Source: Lasiosphaeris hirsuta (lineage: Eukaryota; Ascomycota; Sordariomycetes; Sordariales; Lasiosphaeriaceae). Taken from it: 64,000 nucleotides of DNA. Of the stretch, positions 26,791 to 39,904 are shown one piece after another. The stretch is taken from NCBI GenBank assembly GCA_030549175.1, contig JAUKUA010000003.1, positions 1,054,001 to 1,118,000 of the forward strand, in the 5' to 3' direction. Position numbers and translations under genes: made by a program. The notes beneath the pieces were generated by a model. That model was given only the letters and a program-made list of their open reading frames with translations. It had not been told where the DNA came from and made no database searches. The stretch's first letter is position 1; each line of letters opens with the position of its first letter.

Positions 26791-29700
26791 ATGACGGCCG
26801 AGATGAGGAAGCACCCCTTTCTACTTCCGCCCCAAGAGGTCGCGGAGGCCCTTGGCACTGATCTGGATGGGGGACTGAGTCCGCAGAAGGTCCCCCAATA
26901 TCAGGAGAAGTATGGCCCCAATGAATTGGACATTGGCGGTGGCATCTCATGGCACGCCATCCTCATCCGACAAATCAGCAATGCCATGATTCTGGTATGC
27001 GGCATACCCTCTACTCCTCTCTCTTCCTCCAATTGACTTGAACAAAACTAAGACAGTTCTCAGGTCCTTTTCTTCGCCATGGGTCTCAGTTTCGGCGTGG
27101 CTGATTATGTTGAGGGTGGCGTTCTTGCTGCCGTCATTGCGCTGAACGTCTCCATTGGCTTCTACCAGGAGTATGGTGCCGAAAAGAAGATGGATGCTCT
27201 ACGCGCCTTGTCTTCACCCAGCGCAAATGTACTCCGCGATGGACAAACTATTGTCATTCCCAAGTAAGCACTCTTCGTTACTCATTCCTAGCCATCTAGC
27301 CATATGGAAACTGACGGGACTCTCACCAGTGTTGAGGTCGTGCCCGGCGACATTGTCAATCTTAAGATGGGTGACACGGTTCCGGCCGATATTCGTCTTT
27401 TTGAGGCTATGAACCTGAGTTGCGACGAGATGTCCTTAACTGGTGAAGCTATCGCAGTGGAAAAGACATCTTCCAACGAGCTCCATGTGACAGACGACGA
27501 ATCCAAGGCCAAGAAGCTAGTGACAGACGAGGGCGAAATTGGAATTGCTGATCGCATCAATATGGTATACGCAACCACCGTGGTGCGCAAGGGTCGCGGC
27601 CGCGGAATTGTCGTTGCCACTGGGATGCAGACCGAGGTCGGTAAGATTGCCGCTTCATCCTCCAAGAAACAACGGAAGGCCGGAAGGTCCATGAATTGGA
27701 AGAAGTATGGCAAGGCCCAGCCCATCAAGGGCGCAGCCCGGCGGGCCTACGATTTCTTTGGCAAGTTCCTGGGTCTTACTGAAGGCACTCCTCTTCAGAT
27801 CAAGTTGGCCAAGTTGGCATATCTTCTCTTTCTCTGCGCTCTGGTGCTGGCCGTCGTCGTGTTTGCCAGCACCAAGTTCCTTCTGCCCATCCCCAGTGAG
27901 GTTATTATTTACGCCATCTCGACCGGCATTGCCATTATCCCAGAGTCGCTCGTCGCCGTTCTAACCATCTCCATGGTTGTTGCGACCACCACCATGAGAA
28001 AGCACAATGTCGTTGTCCGGTAAGCTACTCATGTCTCCCATCGTGCTTCAGTACCAAACTGACCGCATGAAGTGATCTTTCTGCACTCGAAGCATTGGGA
28101 GGTGTCACCAATATTTGCTCGGACAAGACTGGCACTCTCACACAGGGAGCGATGATTGTTAAAAAGGCATGGCTCCCATCGTCAAAGATTTATACCGTCA
28201 GAAACTCAACAAAATCAAATGACCCTACACTTGGCACTGTTACCTGCGCGTCACCTGGAGAGGTACCTGATGAGAGCCCGCGAGATTACGACCAAGAGCG
28301 AACCACCGCGGGTATCAAGTTTGATGTGCCTGAAGATAAGACGGTCCCAAAGGAGCAACCATCGGAGCCCGTGGCTACAATCACCCCCGAGCTCCGCATG
28401 TTTCTCCTCTCGGCAGCGCTCTGCAATCTTGCCACTGTAAGATTCGACGAGGCAGAGGGGCAATGGAAGACAACCGGCGAGCCCACCGAGATTGCCCTCC
28501 AAGTCTTTACTCACCGCTTCAAGGCCGGCAAGAAGTACCTCGAGGGCCTTGGGTGGAAGCAGGTTGCAGAGTTCCCCTTTGACAGCACCATCAAGCGTAT
28601 GAGTGTCATTTACAACACTCCCGAAAACAACGATTCCGGACTCAGCCCTGAGAACAGCGTTGTTTTTACCAAAGGCGCCGTTGAGCGTGTGCTGGATTTG
28701 TGCTCTCATGTCGGAATTGGGGATGTTCAGCAGCCCATGTCTGAAGAGCTAAGGGTCACAATTCTGGATCAGATGACGACCTTTGCAGCCATGGGCCAGC
28801 GCGTCCTTGCCGTTGCATACCGGCCTTATGAAGGCTTGTACACGGCCGGCGCGGGCCCCAGCGCCGAGGTTGATGATGAGGGTGGGTATGTTGAGGATGT
28901 GGCTCGCACGAGTGTGGAAAGGAACCTAATTCTTCTCGGTCTTGCCGGGATCTACGACCCCCCGCGTATCGAAACGGCCGACTCCATCCTCGAGTGCTCC
29001 CAGGCCGGTATCAAGGTTCACATGTTGACCGGCGATCACCCGGAAACAGCCAAGGCAATTGCCAAGGAGGTCGGTATCATCCCACGGGACAAGAGCATGG
29101 TTACCACGCAGGATTGGATGGTGAAGAAGGCGACGGATTTCGATAGATTATCAGATGCCGAGATCGACGCCCTGCCAGACCTCCCTCTCGTTATCGCTCG
29201 ATGTGCGCCCGAGACCAAGACTCGAATGATCGAAGCGCTCCGTCGCCGCGACGCCTTCATGGCTATGACGGGCGATGGTGTCAATGACGCACCGTCGCTC
29301 AGCCGCGCAGACGTTGGCATTGCCATGGGAACTGGTAGCGATGTGGCTAAGTCGGCAGCCAAGATCGTCCTCACAGACGACAAGTTCAATAGCATCGTTG
29401 CCGCCATCCGCGAGGGCCGCCGCATGTTTGATAACATTCAAAAATTCGTCCTGCATCTACTAAGCAGCAATGTCGGCGAGGTGATCCTGCTGATTGCGGG
29501 CCTGGCCTTCCGCGACGCTTCTCAATACCCCGTGTTTCCCATCTCACCGCTCGAGATTTTGTGGATCAATATGGTGACTTCTTCGTTCCCCGCATTCGGC
29601 CTGGGTCGCGAAAAGGCGAGTAAAGAAGTGATGCGCAAGCCGCCTCATGACAAGAGGCGGGGTGTGTTCACCAATCAGATCTTGGTAGACATGTGTGTGT

Positions 29701-30332
29701 ATGGAACCCTAATGGGCATCTGCACGCTCATGACCTTCATCATTGTCATCTACGGCCGCTACGGTGGCAACCTTGGCGAGGACTGCAACCGCAAGTACTC
29801 GGAGAGTTGCGAACCCGTGTTCCGTGCCAGAGCTGCCGTCTTCGCCGAATTGACATGGCTGATTCTCATCAGCGCGTGGGAATTCAAGAGTATCCGGCGG
29901 AGCATGTTCCGCCTGAACCCCGACAACAACAGCAAGTTCCAGCTTTTCGAGGAGCTGTGGGGGAACAAGTTCCTCTTCTTCGCCGTCGTTACCGGCGCGC
30001 TGAGCGTCTTTCCCACTGTCTACATTCCGTACCTAAATAGGGACGTCTTCAAGCACACGGCCATTAGCTGGGAGTGGGGCGTGGTGGTCGGCATGACGAT
30101 TGCGTTTGTGTCGGGGATCGAGCTCTGGAAGTGGACCAAGACCCACTTCAATATCTTGGACGACCACAAGGTCCCACATGAAGGCTGGTCTCAGGGCCAA
30201 GCGACGGGTCTCCCCAAGAAGTGGTCTTTCAGCAAGACCATGACCGTCTCGAGTATTAAGAGCTGGAGGACGGGGCCGAGGTTGAACGCTGGGGCGGGGA
30301 ATGGGACGGCTGGTAATAACAATATGGTGTAA
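26791..30332 (+). CDS. ena: ENA-type (P-type IID) Na+/K+ efflux ATPase
   Basis: The product exports Na+ or K+ at the plasma membrane using ATP. Exons 26791-26994, 27064-27263, 27330-28019 and 28073-30332 join in frame to 1117 residues, with introns of 69, 66 and 53 nt. Recognisable parts are the N-terminal cation-ATPase region, GVADYVEGGVLAAVIALN in the first helices, the TGEA loop motif, the phosphorylation site SDKTGTLTQG with D382, the nucleotide domain, MLTGDHPETAKA, and MTGDGVNDAPSL (about 763-774), followed by the C-terminal helix bundle. The helix IPESLVAVLTIS just before the DKTGT site and the overall order match the fungal ENA branch rather than SERCA or PMCA pumps. The ATG at 26791 has a CACC context. 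A GTG 33 nt upstream was rejected as a start. Confidence 0.95.
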
Positions 30333-30948
30333 AATGAGTACACTAGCAGTTTATGTCTCTAATTAGCGATAAATCTGCCATGTGTGGGAGAGAGAGAGAG
30401 AGAGTCGGTTGGAAGGAAGTGCGTTGGGATTTTTGGTTGGATAGCACATTTATGAACAACTGATGCATATCTATCTGCACTATGTACATTTGGGGAACGG
30501 TATGCAGCATGTAACCGAGGAAGCTGTAGTCGGATAGGAAAACCTTACTGGGTTCGATAATGAATTGATTTGCGGCGAGTCTCAACCACCTCAGAACTGT
30601 GAAGATGGAACCTCGATGGATTCTAGCCCAGTGTGAGAGACCGGGAACGTTGAACTGCTGACTGCTGCCAACAGTCGCTCAGGTTGGCTTAGTCATCAAG
30701 CAAGACAGGCCGCTAGCTGACCCTGAGGCGGATAGGCGGATAGTGCCCGTGGATAGGGGTGCCCCTGGCCGGAGCCATTTTCAGCCTGGAGAGAGGACAC
30801 TTGGAGGCTCCATCGCGCAGCACGACTAAACTGTGGGATTCATGTCACGAGTCTGTCCATTCCTTTGCAACCGCGATTATCGACCCTCGTTTTCGCTTCA
30901 GCCAATATCCCCCACGGCAATCCCCCACAGCCGGCGCGCACAGTCACA
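30333..30948. other. Intergenic region between ENA and DPM1
   Basis: The 616 bp hold the ENA 3' flank, a short (GA)n run near 30390-30404, and the DPM1 promoter. I see no gene or RNA. Confidence 0.5.
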
Positions 30949-31770
<822 letters not shown>

Positions 31771-31984
31771 AGACGGCGGAGGAATTGAATGAGGGAGCTT
31801 GGTGGGGGGGATAAGATGTATTTAATGAATGGTAGATGGTGTATGACTGGAGACGGAATCTGGACTTTAATTGCATGGCGTTGTGATTCTTCTTTGAGGG
31901 CCAAGATCGAGAGTTGATGTCTTCCGATCTCCCACAGACCCCATCCCGCGAGGGAGGTATCGAGTATGGAGATTGCACGGCGCT

Positions 31985-32912
31985 TTACATATTTCTCCCA
32001 CCAGTTACACAAATTATCTGCCCAGTAATGTACGCGCTAAGCGGCGAGGCAATAGCCAGGATGGCGCTCGCAGCCTTGGTAGCCGACCCTGGCCTTCTCA
32101 AGGGGATGTCCTGGAAGGGCACTGGCCCTCCAGCTGCCTTCTGCTTCTCTGGGATGCCGAGCGCAACCTTTTGACCGTCGACCTCGACAAAAGCCCCTGC
32201 CTCCTTGTTGGCCGTCAGCCGGGTCTCGATGTGCCCAAACGCGATGGTGTTTGCCCTAACGCCGAATGCTGGCCCCCATTCCTTGGCGATGGTCTTGGTC
32301 AGGCCAACAACGCTAGCCTTGGCTATTGCATAGTTGAGCTGGCCGCGTTGGCGTGCAGGCTAGAGGTGGATGAGATGTTGACAATGTTGCGCGGTTCGCC
32401 GTCCTTGACGCGGAAGTAGGGCGCGGCTTCGCGGATGAGCTTGAAGGGGACGGTGCCGTGGAGGGCGACGATGGTGTCCCATTACTTGTCCGTGATCTGT
32501 AGCTGGGCGTAAGTAACAATTCATAGGGCGAGAGATGGAGATATTGCGGGGTTCAGACCTTGTGGATGACCGCATCCCAGGTGAACCCGGCATTGTTGAC
32601 AGTGATATGGATCTTGCCGCCCCCAAAGTCGGCAAATTTCTTGACCAGCTCCTTGATGTACTTGTCGTTTAGTAGGTCCCCAGCGACAGCTAGGGCTTCC
32701 CCGCTGCTGGCGTTGATCTTTTCGGCAAAATCATTTGCCTTGACGCCGTCAATGTCAGAGATAACCACCTTTGCACCCTCATTTGCAAACAACCTCGCGC
32801 ACTTGGCACCTATTCCTTGCCCGGAACTAGTGACGATGGCTACTTGGTCCGCCAGGAGGCCTTTGGGGGAATTGAGATGGCCGGCAATCTGGTTGAGCCT
32901 GGATGATGACAT
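31985..32912 (-). pseudogene. Short-chain dehydrogenase/reductase (FabG-like), broken by a stop and a frameshift
   Basis: The first exon (32912-32559) encodes an intact Rossmann start with VAIVTSSGQGIGAKCARLFA, then a 62-nt intron (32558-32497). Just after the acceptor a TAA at 32484-32482 interrupts ITDK-stop-WDTIVALHG, where related proteins have an amino acid. Further on, after SSLHANA near 32345, one base is missing. The next frame then continues with GQLNYAIAKA (the catalytic Y-x-x-x-K is present), GLTKTIAKEWGP, NTIAFGHIETRL and the C-terminal ITGQIICVTGGRNM, ending at TAA 31987-31985. Two independent lesions argue against a single sequencing error. Family members are NAD(P)-dependent 3-oxoacyl-type reductases. 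DPM1 ends 214 bp away on the other strand. Confidence 0.85.
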
Positions 32913-33691
32913 GCCAATTGCCTGTTAGATAGCTGGTATCTAGCTTGGGACAATGGCGGTGCGAGACTGAAGTAGCAGATCAACTCTTTAATGGCATCGC
33001 CATACGGGATCGAGCCGAGGCATGGTGAGTTCAGTCTGGAATCGGCTAGTTCAGATGCATCTTCCGCTGCCTTACCCCTCGGATCTACGCATTACCCATC
33101 AAGGTGATCAGAAGTCTCGAAAATACATGAATTGGACTGCGCGCATCCAAGTCAAGTCTCGCGGGCAGCTACCCTCTTTGAGCCTCTCGCGTCTCTTCAC
33201 ATGCTACTTCCTCGTCAGGGAAGGCGTGGGATAGCAAACTAAATATTTGTCAAGTCATCGTGAATGCATTTGAGTCATGATCGAATCTATAGGAGCAGCT
33301 AGTACCGCTGCGATACTTTATCCTTTGAGCGAGTGCGAAATCGAAATCAATGCTGCAAGCAAGGTGGATAGCTCAGGGATGTAAATATCTGGGCATGAAT
33401 TGCTTTTGGGTGTTTCAATATCATATGCAATGTGCAAATAGCCTGGGGAAGTGGTGGCAGGCAACCAGGGACGGGACGCGGGATCGCCAGCATGCATAAC
33501 ATAGAATCCAGCGATTAGATAACTGCCCTACAAGGTAAACACCCCGCATTTACATTTCGGAGTCAGGACGTGGAGTCCCTCAACACTGCAAGGCCCAGCA
33601 AGCATCCAGCAACACATCAACGATCTATGGTGTCTCCGATGCGCCAGTATAGCATTCTGAAGCCAGTTTCTGCGACAGACCAACGCCCGCA
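32913..33691. other. Divergent intergenic region between the broken SDR and the CSN8-domain gene
   Basis: The 779 bp hold no recognised gene. They serve as upstream DNA for the CSN8-domain gene and for the decayed reductase. AT content rises around 33240-33430. Confidence 0.45.
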
Positions 33692-34704
33692 ATGCAGAGA
33701 AAGACTGGGAGAGTGCCGTCAGGGCATCTGTCGCGACTAAAACCAGTCGAAATCGACCCGCTAGCCGAGTACGGCCTTCCCTCAAAGGGAGAGAAGAGGT
33801 AAATCGCATCTTGTCGCGCGGATATCTCATGTCCATTGTTCTAGTTTATAAAGTTGCACCAGCCCAACTAACCCCTAAACCCCTCCCCACCGCCAGACTA
33901 CTCGTTGCAAAGACCCAAGAAAGCTACTACGCCAAGATCGCCGAGCGCTACCTCGCCTTCTGCACCGACGCCGGCGACCGCGACGAGCTACAAAAGCAGT
34001 TCTCGCGCCTCGCCCTCAGCGAAGACGACCCCGTCCCGACGTCATCAACATCAGCCCCTCCCGCACTCCCCGTAGGCCCCACGCCCGCTGCCGCCGCCTC
34101 GGAGAAGAACCAGATCGAGCTCTCGCAGATCCTCAGCGCCCTCCGCAAGCTGCGCGAGGGCATCGTGGCCTCCAAGCGGCGCGACGCCTTCGCCTCGCAG
34201 GTTTACCTCTTTGCCATCCGGCTCGGCGTGCTCGTCTCGTCGTACGAAACCTACCACCCCGCCCTGCTGTACCTCCTGCGCGTCATCCACCCCGCCCACA
34301 ACCTCACTAGCGTCGAGCGCCACGAAGCCGTCGCCTACCTCGTCCTCGACGCCGCCTGCCGCCGCGGCAACCTCGCCGACGCCTACACGCTGCGCAACGA
34401 GCACCGCCTACGGGACGCCAAGGTCGACGCCGTCCTGCGCGCGCTGGTGCGGGATGACTGGGTGCTGTGGCGCAAGACGAAGCGGAGCGTGGATGGGCAT
34501 CGGGCCAAGTTGATGGAGTTTGCTGAGCCGCAGCTGAGGGCCCATGTACTCAAGGCGTTTGGGCGGTCGTATTTGTCGGTGGGGCTAGATTTTCTGGAGA
34601 CGCAGACGTTTTCGTCGTGGAAGGAGTTAGCTAGTCAGCACGGAGTTGGGTGGGAGCTTAACAATGGACGAGTTGTGATTCGGAAGATTCAAGGGCGGTC
34701 GTGA
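33692..34704 (+). CDS. CSN8/PSMD8/eIF3k-domain protein
   Basis: Exon 1 (33692-33798) and exon 2 (33897-34704) join across a 98-nt intron (donor GTAAAT, branch ACTAAC, acceptor GCCAG) to 304 residues. The N-terminus is MQRKTGRVPSGHLSRL and continues VEIDPLAEYGLPSKGEKR into LLVAKTQESYYAKIAERYL. A disordered S/P/A linker spans about 75-100. It is followed by a helical, PCI-like region: LRKLREGIVASKRRDAFA, HPALLYLLRVIHP, EAVAYLVLDAACRRGNLADA, and a winged-helix-like end FSSWKELASQHGVGWE. This fits the CSN8/PSMD8/eIF3k family (proteasome lid, COP9 and eIF3 type subunits). Which complex it serves is unclear. At 304 residues it is longer than a typical CSN8. A start inside the intron (33829) was rejected because exon 1 gives a clean, family-like N-terminus. 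Confidence 0.7.
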
Positions 34705-35243
34705 GGATAGAGGGCAGGGAGTTGGAGGCTTTTTCGTCGTATAGATACCCTGTTTATGGTATGTTGCATGTTTAGGCTCTATAGGGATTCACGTAGTTGG
34801 TGGAAATGGTTCCGTCCGCGTTGAGAGCAACGGATTGGTGCGAAAATCGCTAGGCACAGCATTTGATATCAAATCACCAAACAAGTCTTGGAAAGGCCTT
34901 CTAGCACAAAAGACAGCGTACTTGGTATTTCACAAGGCCTTCACGCTATGAAAACGGGAATTTATGGCGTTGAAAGGCCTTTCCCGTGTCCATAACGAGA
35001 CACATTTTCTCACAATTACGTCCTTGAAGTACCCGCCTTCACAAATAAACAAGCGTTGGATTGTATTAGTTGCATATATTAGGTATCGAGACGGCAATTA
35101 GTACAACCAAACCAGGGACAAATGGCCACCTCATCGCAAACACCGCCCATAAAGCGCCACACAACAAACTGCCGCCCCGCAAGCAGCCATACCCAGCATC
35201 CAGCCCAGTCCATCGTACACCCTCACAACACACACTCTCCCAC
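34705..35243. other. Convergent 3' intergenic region containing dispersed repeat copy A
   Basis: The CSN8-domain gene and the CFEM gene end toward each other here. Apart from the repeat at 34950-35067, nothing is recognised. Confidence 0.5.
34950..35067 (+). repeat. Dispersed repeat, copy A
   Basis: This is the best-preserved reference copy. Its words (AAGGCCTTTCCCGTGTCC, ATAACGAG, TTTTCTCA, AATTAC, TTGAAGT, CGCC, ACAAG) recur in the same order in the reverse complement of 59721-59837 and partly at 22548-22625. No open frame is associated. It could be a relic of a non-autonomous element. Confidence 0.65.
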
Positions 35244-35911
35244 TTAAAGCATGGCAACAGCAGCCATGATACCACCAATGGCTCCCATGATGGGCGCGGC
35301 GGTTTGCCTCGGGCCATAGTTGGTACTAAGTTTGCTGGTGGTGGCCGCGGCGCCGCCAGCGGTGGTACCCGTGTTGGAGGGGCCGCTGGAGACGGTTGTC
35401 TTGGCGGCGGTCGAGCCCGAAGCGGTGGTCGAGGCCGAGTTGGTCGCGGCGGCGGTGCCACCCGAGGTGGTGGCGCACGAGACGGTTGTGGGGAGGGTTG
35501 TGACGCCTTGGCCGGAGCAGAACTTGGGAGGGGGCGCGGTGTTAATTTGGGTTCAACGGCCCTCCGGGGGATGGGGGAGGAGGGATGGAGTGTATGTACC
35601 AGAGAGGCGAAGTTAACGGCCGAGGACTGGTCTGCCGGCTCGCAGGCGCCGGCCAAGCAGCACGAGATGCCCACGATGAAGTCGGCGTTGCCGCAGATGC
35701 ACTTGGGGTCGGTGCCGCAATCGCCAATGCCGTTCAGGAGGTACTGGTTGGCGCAACCTTGCTATGTTGGGGACCATTGGGTAAGTGATACTGGAAATGA
35801 CGCGCGCAGGGAGGGTGTGTGATGGCTTACAGCGCATGTAGGAAGTGAGGGTGCCTGCGCGACGGCAACGGTGGCCAGGGCCAGTGAGAGGAGGGTCGCG
35901 GAGAGCTTCAT
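35244..35911 (-). CDS. CFEM-domain, GPI-anchored secreted protein
   Basis: Exons 35911-35831, 35761-35600 and 35522-35244 give 173 residues. Introns are 69 and 77 nt and phase 0. Residues 1-19 are a signal peptide (MKLSATLLSLALATVAVAQ). The CFEM domain carries eight cysteines: PTC, GC, DC, KC-I-C, SCC and AC, with GDCGTDPKCICGNADF holding the usual heme-contacting aspartate region. A Ser/Thr/Ala/Gly-rich stalk follows. The C-terminus ends in a hydrophobic tail (IMGAIGGIMAAVAML) after small residues, as expected for GPI attachment. CFEM proteins bind heme or act at the cell wall and in host or surface interaction. The specific role here is unknown. The ATG at 35911 is the only one that gives a signal peptide. 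Confidence 0.9.
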
Positions 35912-37372
35912 GGCTACGATTTCAGGATATCAGATAGGAATCGATGGAGAGGAAGGCAGGTTGATTGTTCCAGCGCAAATTCAAAGAGAGGAGCGAGGAC
36001 CCAAGGGAAAGGGCACTTCAGCTCCCCTTTACTTTTTAAATACTAGCGCAACACCACCCCCTGGCCACTCAACACAGACGAATCCAGAGCTTTGGGGATG
36101 GAGGGGACAAGCCAATGGCAGCCCCGCTACAGGGGGACCTCACCTCTAGGGGCGCTGCACGCCAAGCTGGGAGGAGGGGGGTAACCTATCACCAAATCTA
36201 AGACACAGGAACAAGCCCGCAGCTTGGGTCAGAGACATCCAATGCACAGCTCCAGCAGCTGCTGCACATCATGACTGCGTGAGGGGCTGTCATGATAGGT
36301 AGGACAATGGACGACTGGTACAACCAAGGACCCGACAACCTCCTGTCTGGAGTGAATGCGGCCCAGATCGAGCTGCAAATTATTTTGGCTTGCTTTCCCG
36401 GTAAACCTAATTTTTGTCTCGTTTGCATGCGGGGATCAAAGCCGGCAATGTAAATCAATATCGATATGCTAGCGACGTGACGTCGTTTATGGCCCGACCA
36501 GCAGCCGAGACGGAAGGACCTAGCGGCGCAGGATACTCCTACAGCGCCCAGAGCATGAATATTCGGAATGTACGGAAACATCGAGTTTGCTGTTATTGTC
36601 GACCATTCGAGAAGGCCGAATCCGCAAGTCGCGGGTCAATTGAAGAGCCCGAGACGGGATATCCCGATGCGTCCATTTTTCTTAGCGTCGTAAGCCCGCT
36701 GGAAGATTGGGTATCCAGAGTTTTTTGTTCAAGATAGGCTGACCAACGCGAACGCGAACGAAGGCGGGATGAAAAGCCGTTCCAGTCGCCGTTCACCGGG
36801 TCGAGGCCCAAGCTCGCCAAGCGGGCCAAGCACTTGCAGCACTTACCTGTGCTTCCCCGCAATTCGATTCGACATTGCTGATCGTTTGCTATTCGGCATG
36901 GCATGCCTGCAAGCTAGGGGATCGGCGCAACTGATTTGCTGATGCGCCTTGTCGCCCAACCTTCCATCGTTTGATGGAACTTGATTTGGGTGTTATATAT
37001 GCCGTGCGCAACCACGAGTAGAAAAGGCCATTGATAGAGTGTTTGAGATTGCCTTCGCGGGCGTTGGCCGAGGTTTGTCAAAGTGAGAAATTGCGGCTGG
37101 GATTGGACTCCAGCTTGCAGCAGCTGCAGCCATTCGGCGCAACGAGGCGGGAGGTTGCCAAGACACTCGTAGGACATCCCTGCGCCTTCCCTCACAAGAG
37201 CTTAGGGGGGTCTCTTTCTGGGCTGGTGTCGTCTGCGAGTCGTCATCTAGACGCCTCCCCTCCAGGCGAACCTCCATCGCGATCCTTTGTTCTTGCCGAG
37301 ACGTGATGCTGCAACCGTGAACGTTGCCTCCCCCTACATCGACGCAACAGCGCGACAGCGCATCAAGTCAAG
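35912..37372. promoter_or_regulatory. Divergent promoter region of the CFEM and MFS genes
   Basis: The 1.46 kb separate two divergent starts. A TATA-like stretch (TTTTTAAATA) near 36030, about 120 bp upstream of the CFEM start, is consistent with a promoter. No gene is recognised. Confidence 0.45.
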
Positions 37373-39391
37373 ATGGGTTTGGGAATTCTCGACGACAAGT
37401 ACATGGACCATGTCCCTGGTACGCTACCCAACCCTTTATTCCCGTCGAGACGGCGTCGGTCTCGCGCGGCCGCATTGATGTGAAGTGCTGACGAGCATGC
37501 CATCGCAGGTACGACACGATACTTCGACGACCCTGACAGGCCTCAGTATGCCGCCGACGGTATGCAGGGCCTCAAGTGCGACACCAGCGGCCCGGTCCCC
37601 ATCATCCTCGTGCCGCAGCCCTCAGATGATCCAAACGACCCGCTGAACTGGCCGCTATGGAAGAGAGATTTGATCACATTCATCCTATCTCTGACGGCCA
37701 TCTTCGGAACCGCATTGGGCCCTATCCTCGCCGCCAACACCGTGACCCTCTCTATTTGGTTTGCCGTCGAGTTCAGCCGGGTGGCCATGTTGACTGGGTA
37801 TTTCCTGCTTGGTGTGGGCGTCGCCGGCTTCATCTTTGTGCCGTCGGGCCGCATCTGGGGCAAGCGGCATCTGTTTGTGGGCGGGACTGTGCTTCTGGTT
37901 GTGACGAGTGTGTGGGGTGGAGCGTCGGGCAAGAACTACACGAGCCTGCTGTGGTCGCGCATCTTCCAGGGAATCGCCACGGCTCCCTTCGAGTCGCTCG
38001 TCAACGCTGCCGTTGGCGATCTCTACTGCGTGCATGTAAGTGGCACCCCTTTATACATGTGCTGGCAAACTTCCTGTCGCTGACACGTACAACAGCAACG
38101 AGGTATTCGCATGGCCTTTACTAACCTGGCTGTCTTTGGTGGCGCGTTCTTCACCCCTATCCTGGTCGGCAAGATCACCCACACCATATACTGGTGGTGG
38201 ACCTTCTACCTGGTCGCTATTTTCTGCGCCCTGTCCCTACCGGCCATCTTCTTCTTCTGCCCCGAGATGGCTTATCGCCGGGAGACGTCCCTCAACCTTG
38301 ACCTCCTAGCAACAGAAAACCCTGCTACATTTAAGCATATGGACAATGACAAGGATGGCCACGAGAAGTCTGGTGTTAGCAACACCCCCACTGCCGCCCA
38401 GGATTCCAGTGCGACCGGCGAGCCTACCGAAGTAAACCGCACGAGTGAGACCCACGATGCTGTTTACCCAATCCCCCCAAAGAAGACGTTCCGACAGTCG
38501 CTAGCGCTTTTCGACGGACGCAAGACGGACGAAAGCTTCTGGAAGCTGCTGCTGCGACCGCTTCCTCTGTTCATTCAGCCTGCCTTCCTCTGGGCCTGTC
38601 TCATCCAGGGGTTGCTAATCGGCTGGACCGTATTCATTGGTGTCATCATGGCCCAGTTCTTCCTTGCGACTCCTCTCTGGTGGGACGAAGTCAACACCGG
38701 TTATGCTTACACAGCCGCCTTCATTGGCGCAATTCTCGGCTTTGTCATCGCGGGAGCTTTGTCGGACTGGAGCGCCCGCTACATGACAAAACTGAACGGA
38801 GGCGTCTATGAGCCCGAGTTCCGTATCGTTCTTGTCATCCCTCAAATGATTTTGGGCTGTGCGGGTCTGTTTGGCTGGGGTATCACGGTCGATGGCTTGT
38901 TGCACAGCGAATACCCCTATCCGGTGCCCCTAACTTTCTTTGCTCTTGAAGTTGCCGGCATGGTTATCGGTGCTGTAGCAAGCTCCTTGTACATTGTGGA
39001 TGCGTATCGTAAGTGATAATCTCCTTCATGAGATGTGTTTCAACCGAAAATTGTCTGGCAAAAGCTGACACGAATTAGGGGACCTGGCTATCGAAGGCTT
39101 TACCTGCATGATCATCTTCAAGAACATCTTCAGCTTCGCCCTGACTTTCAAGGCATTTGACTGGCTCGTTGCGAATCGGAGCAAGGCAGCCCCCCTTTTC
39201 AACGCGCTAGGTGCGGTGCAGCTTGCCGTTTGCTTTTCTAGTATCCCATTGTGTAAGTCAGCCAGCAACGTGTCCCTCGTGGAAGAGCATAAAATGCTGA
39301 CATGCTCATCCCCTGAGCAGACATTTATGGCAAGCGGCTGCGCGGCTATTTCTACCGCCACGACTTGCTTGCCAAGTTTGGATTGCGGTAA
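37373..39391 (+). CDS. Major facilitator superfamily transporter
   Basis: Five exons (37373-37418, 37509-38035, 38096-39008, 39079-39252, 39321-39391) join to 576 residues. Introns are 90, 60, 70 and 68 nt. The N-terminus is cytosolic and holds the motif DDPNDPLNWPLWKRD that commonly precedes helix 1 of fungal MFS drug-type carriers. Six helices follow to GDLYCVH/QRGIR, with GRIWGKRHL as the loop motif between helices 2 and 3. A charged, variable central loop lies at about 260-320. The second six-helix half ends in the cytosolic tail IYGKRLRGYFYRHDLL. The substrate cannot be told from sequence. It does not sit with obvious biosynthetic genes. The last exon was placed by the TAC codon split over the intron, restoring PLYIYGKR. 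Confidence 0.9.
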
Positions 39392-39904
39392 ATATGAACT
39401 AGGATGGACATTGGGCGGTCTTTCGCTATTATTTTGATTAAGCATGGATGGAGCGAACTGGAGGAGGCTATTCGACTATGCGAAATAGCTGCAAACTTGC
39501 GTCCCTTTGTATCTCGAGGTAGTAATAATAATGGGGGTGGGGGGCCGTATATGAGGCCACGGCAACAGGTTATGGCCGCTAACGGTTGTCTACTCAGGAG
39601 GACGTGAGCTACAGGAATCGATATATCCCAACTACCTGCGATCTGACACTATGGCTGTTGGCTCAGGTGTCCGCATGTTCAGTGGCATACCATTACTTTG
39701 TGACCCCAGAGCAAATTCTATAAAATTAGAGGGGCCTTTTACTGTATCCGATTAGGCCCTTTGGGATTCGAGAGAGGCTACTGCGGAACAGCAAGTGGCA
39801 AGGGAGCCCGGGTGTCGGTAGTTCTCAGAGCCTTCGTTGAAGCCTACTTTCGTCTCTCATCGCTAACAAAGAATCTGGTACGAGACTAGATAGTCGCCTA
39901 CTCC
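39392..39904. other. Intergenic region downstream of the MFS gene
   Basis: The MFS gene and the decayed phosphatase converge here. Nothing is recognised in these 513 bp. Confidence 0.45.

Noticed and set aside
33811..33896. Start of the CSN8-domain gene inside what I call its intron
   Set aside because: The segment has intron end signals (ACTAAC, GCCAG), and an upstream exon with an ATG gives a clean in-frame N-terminus.
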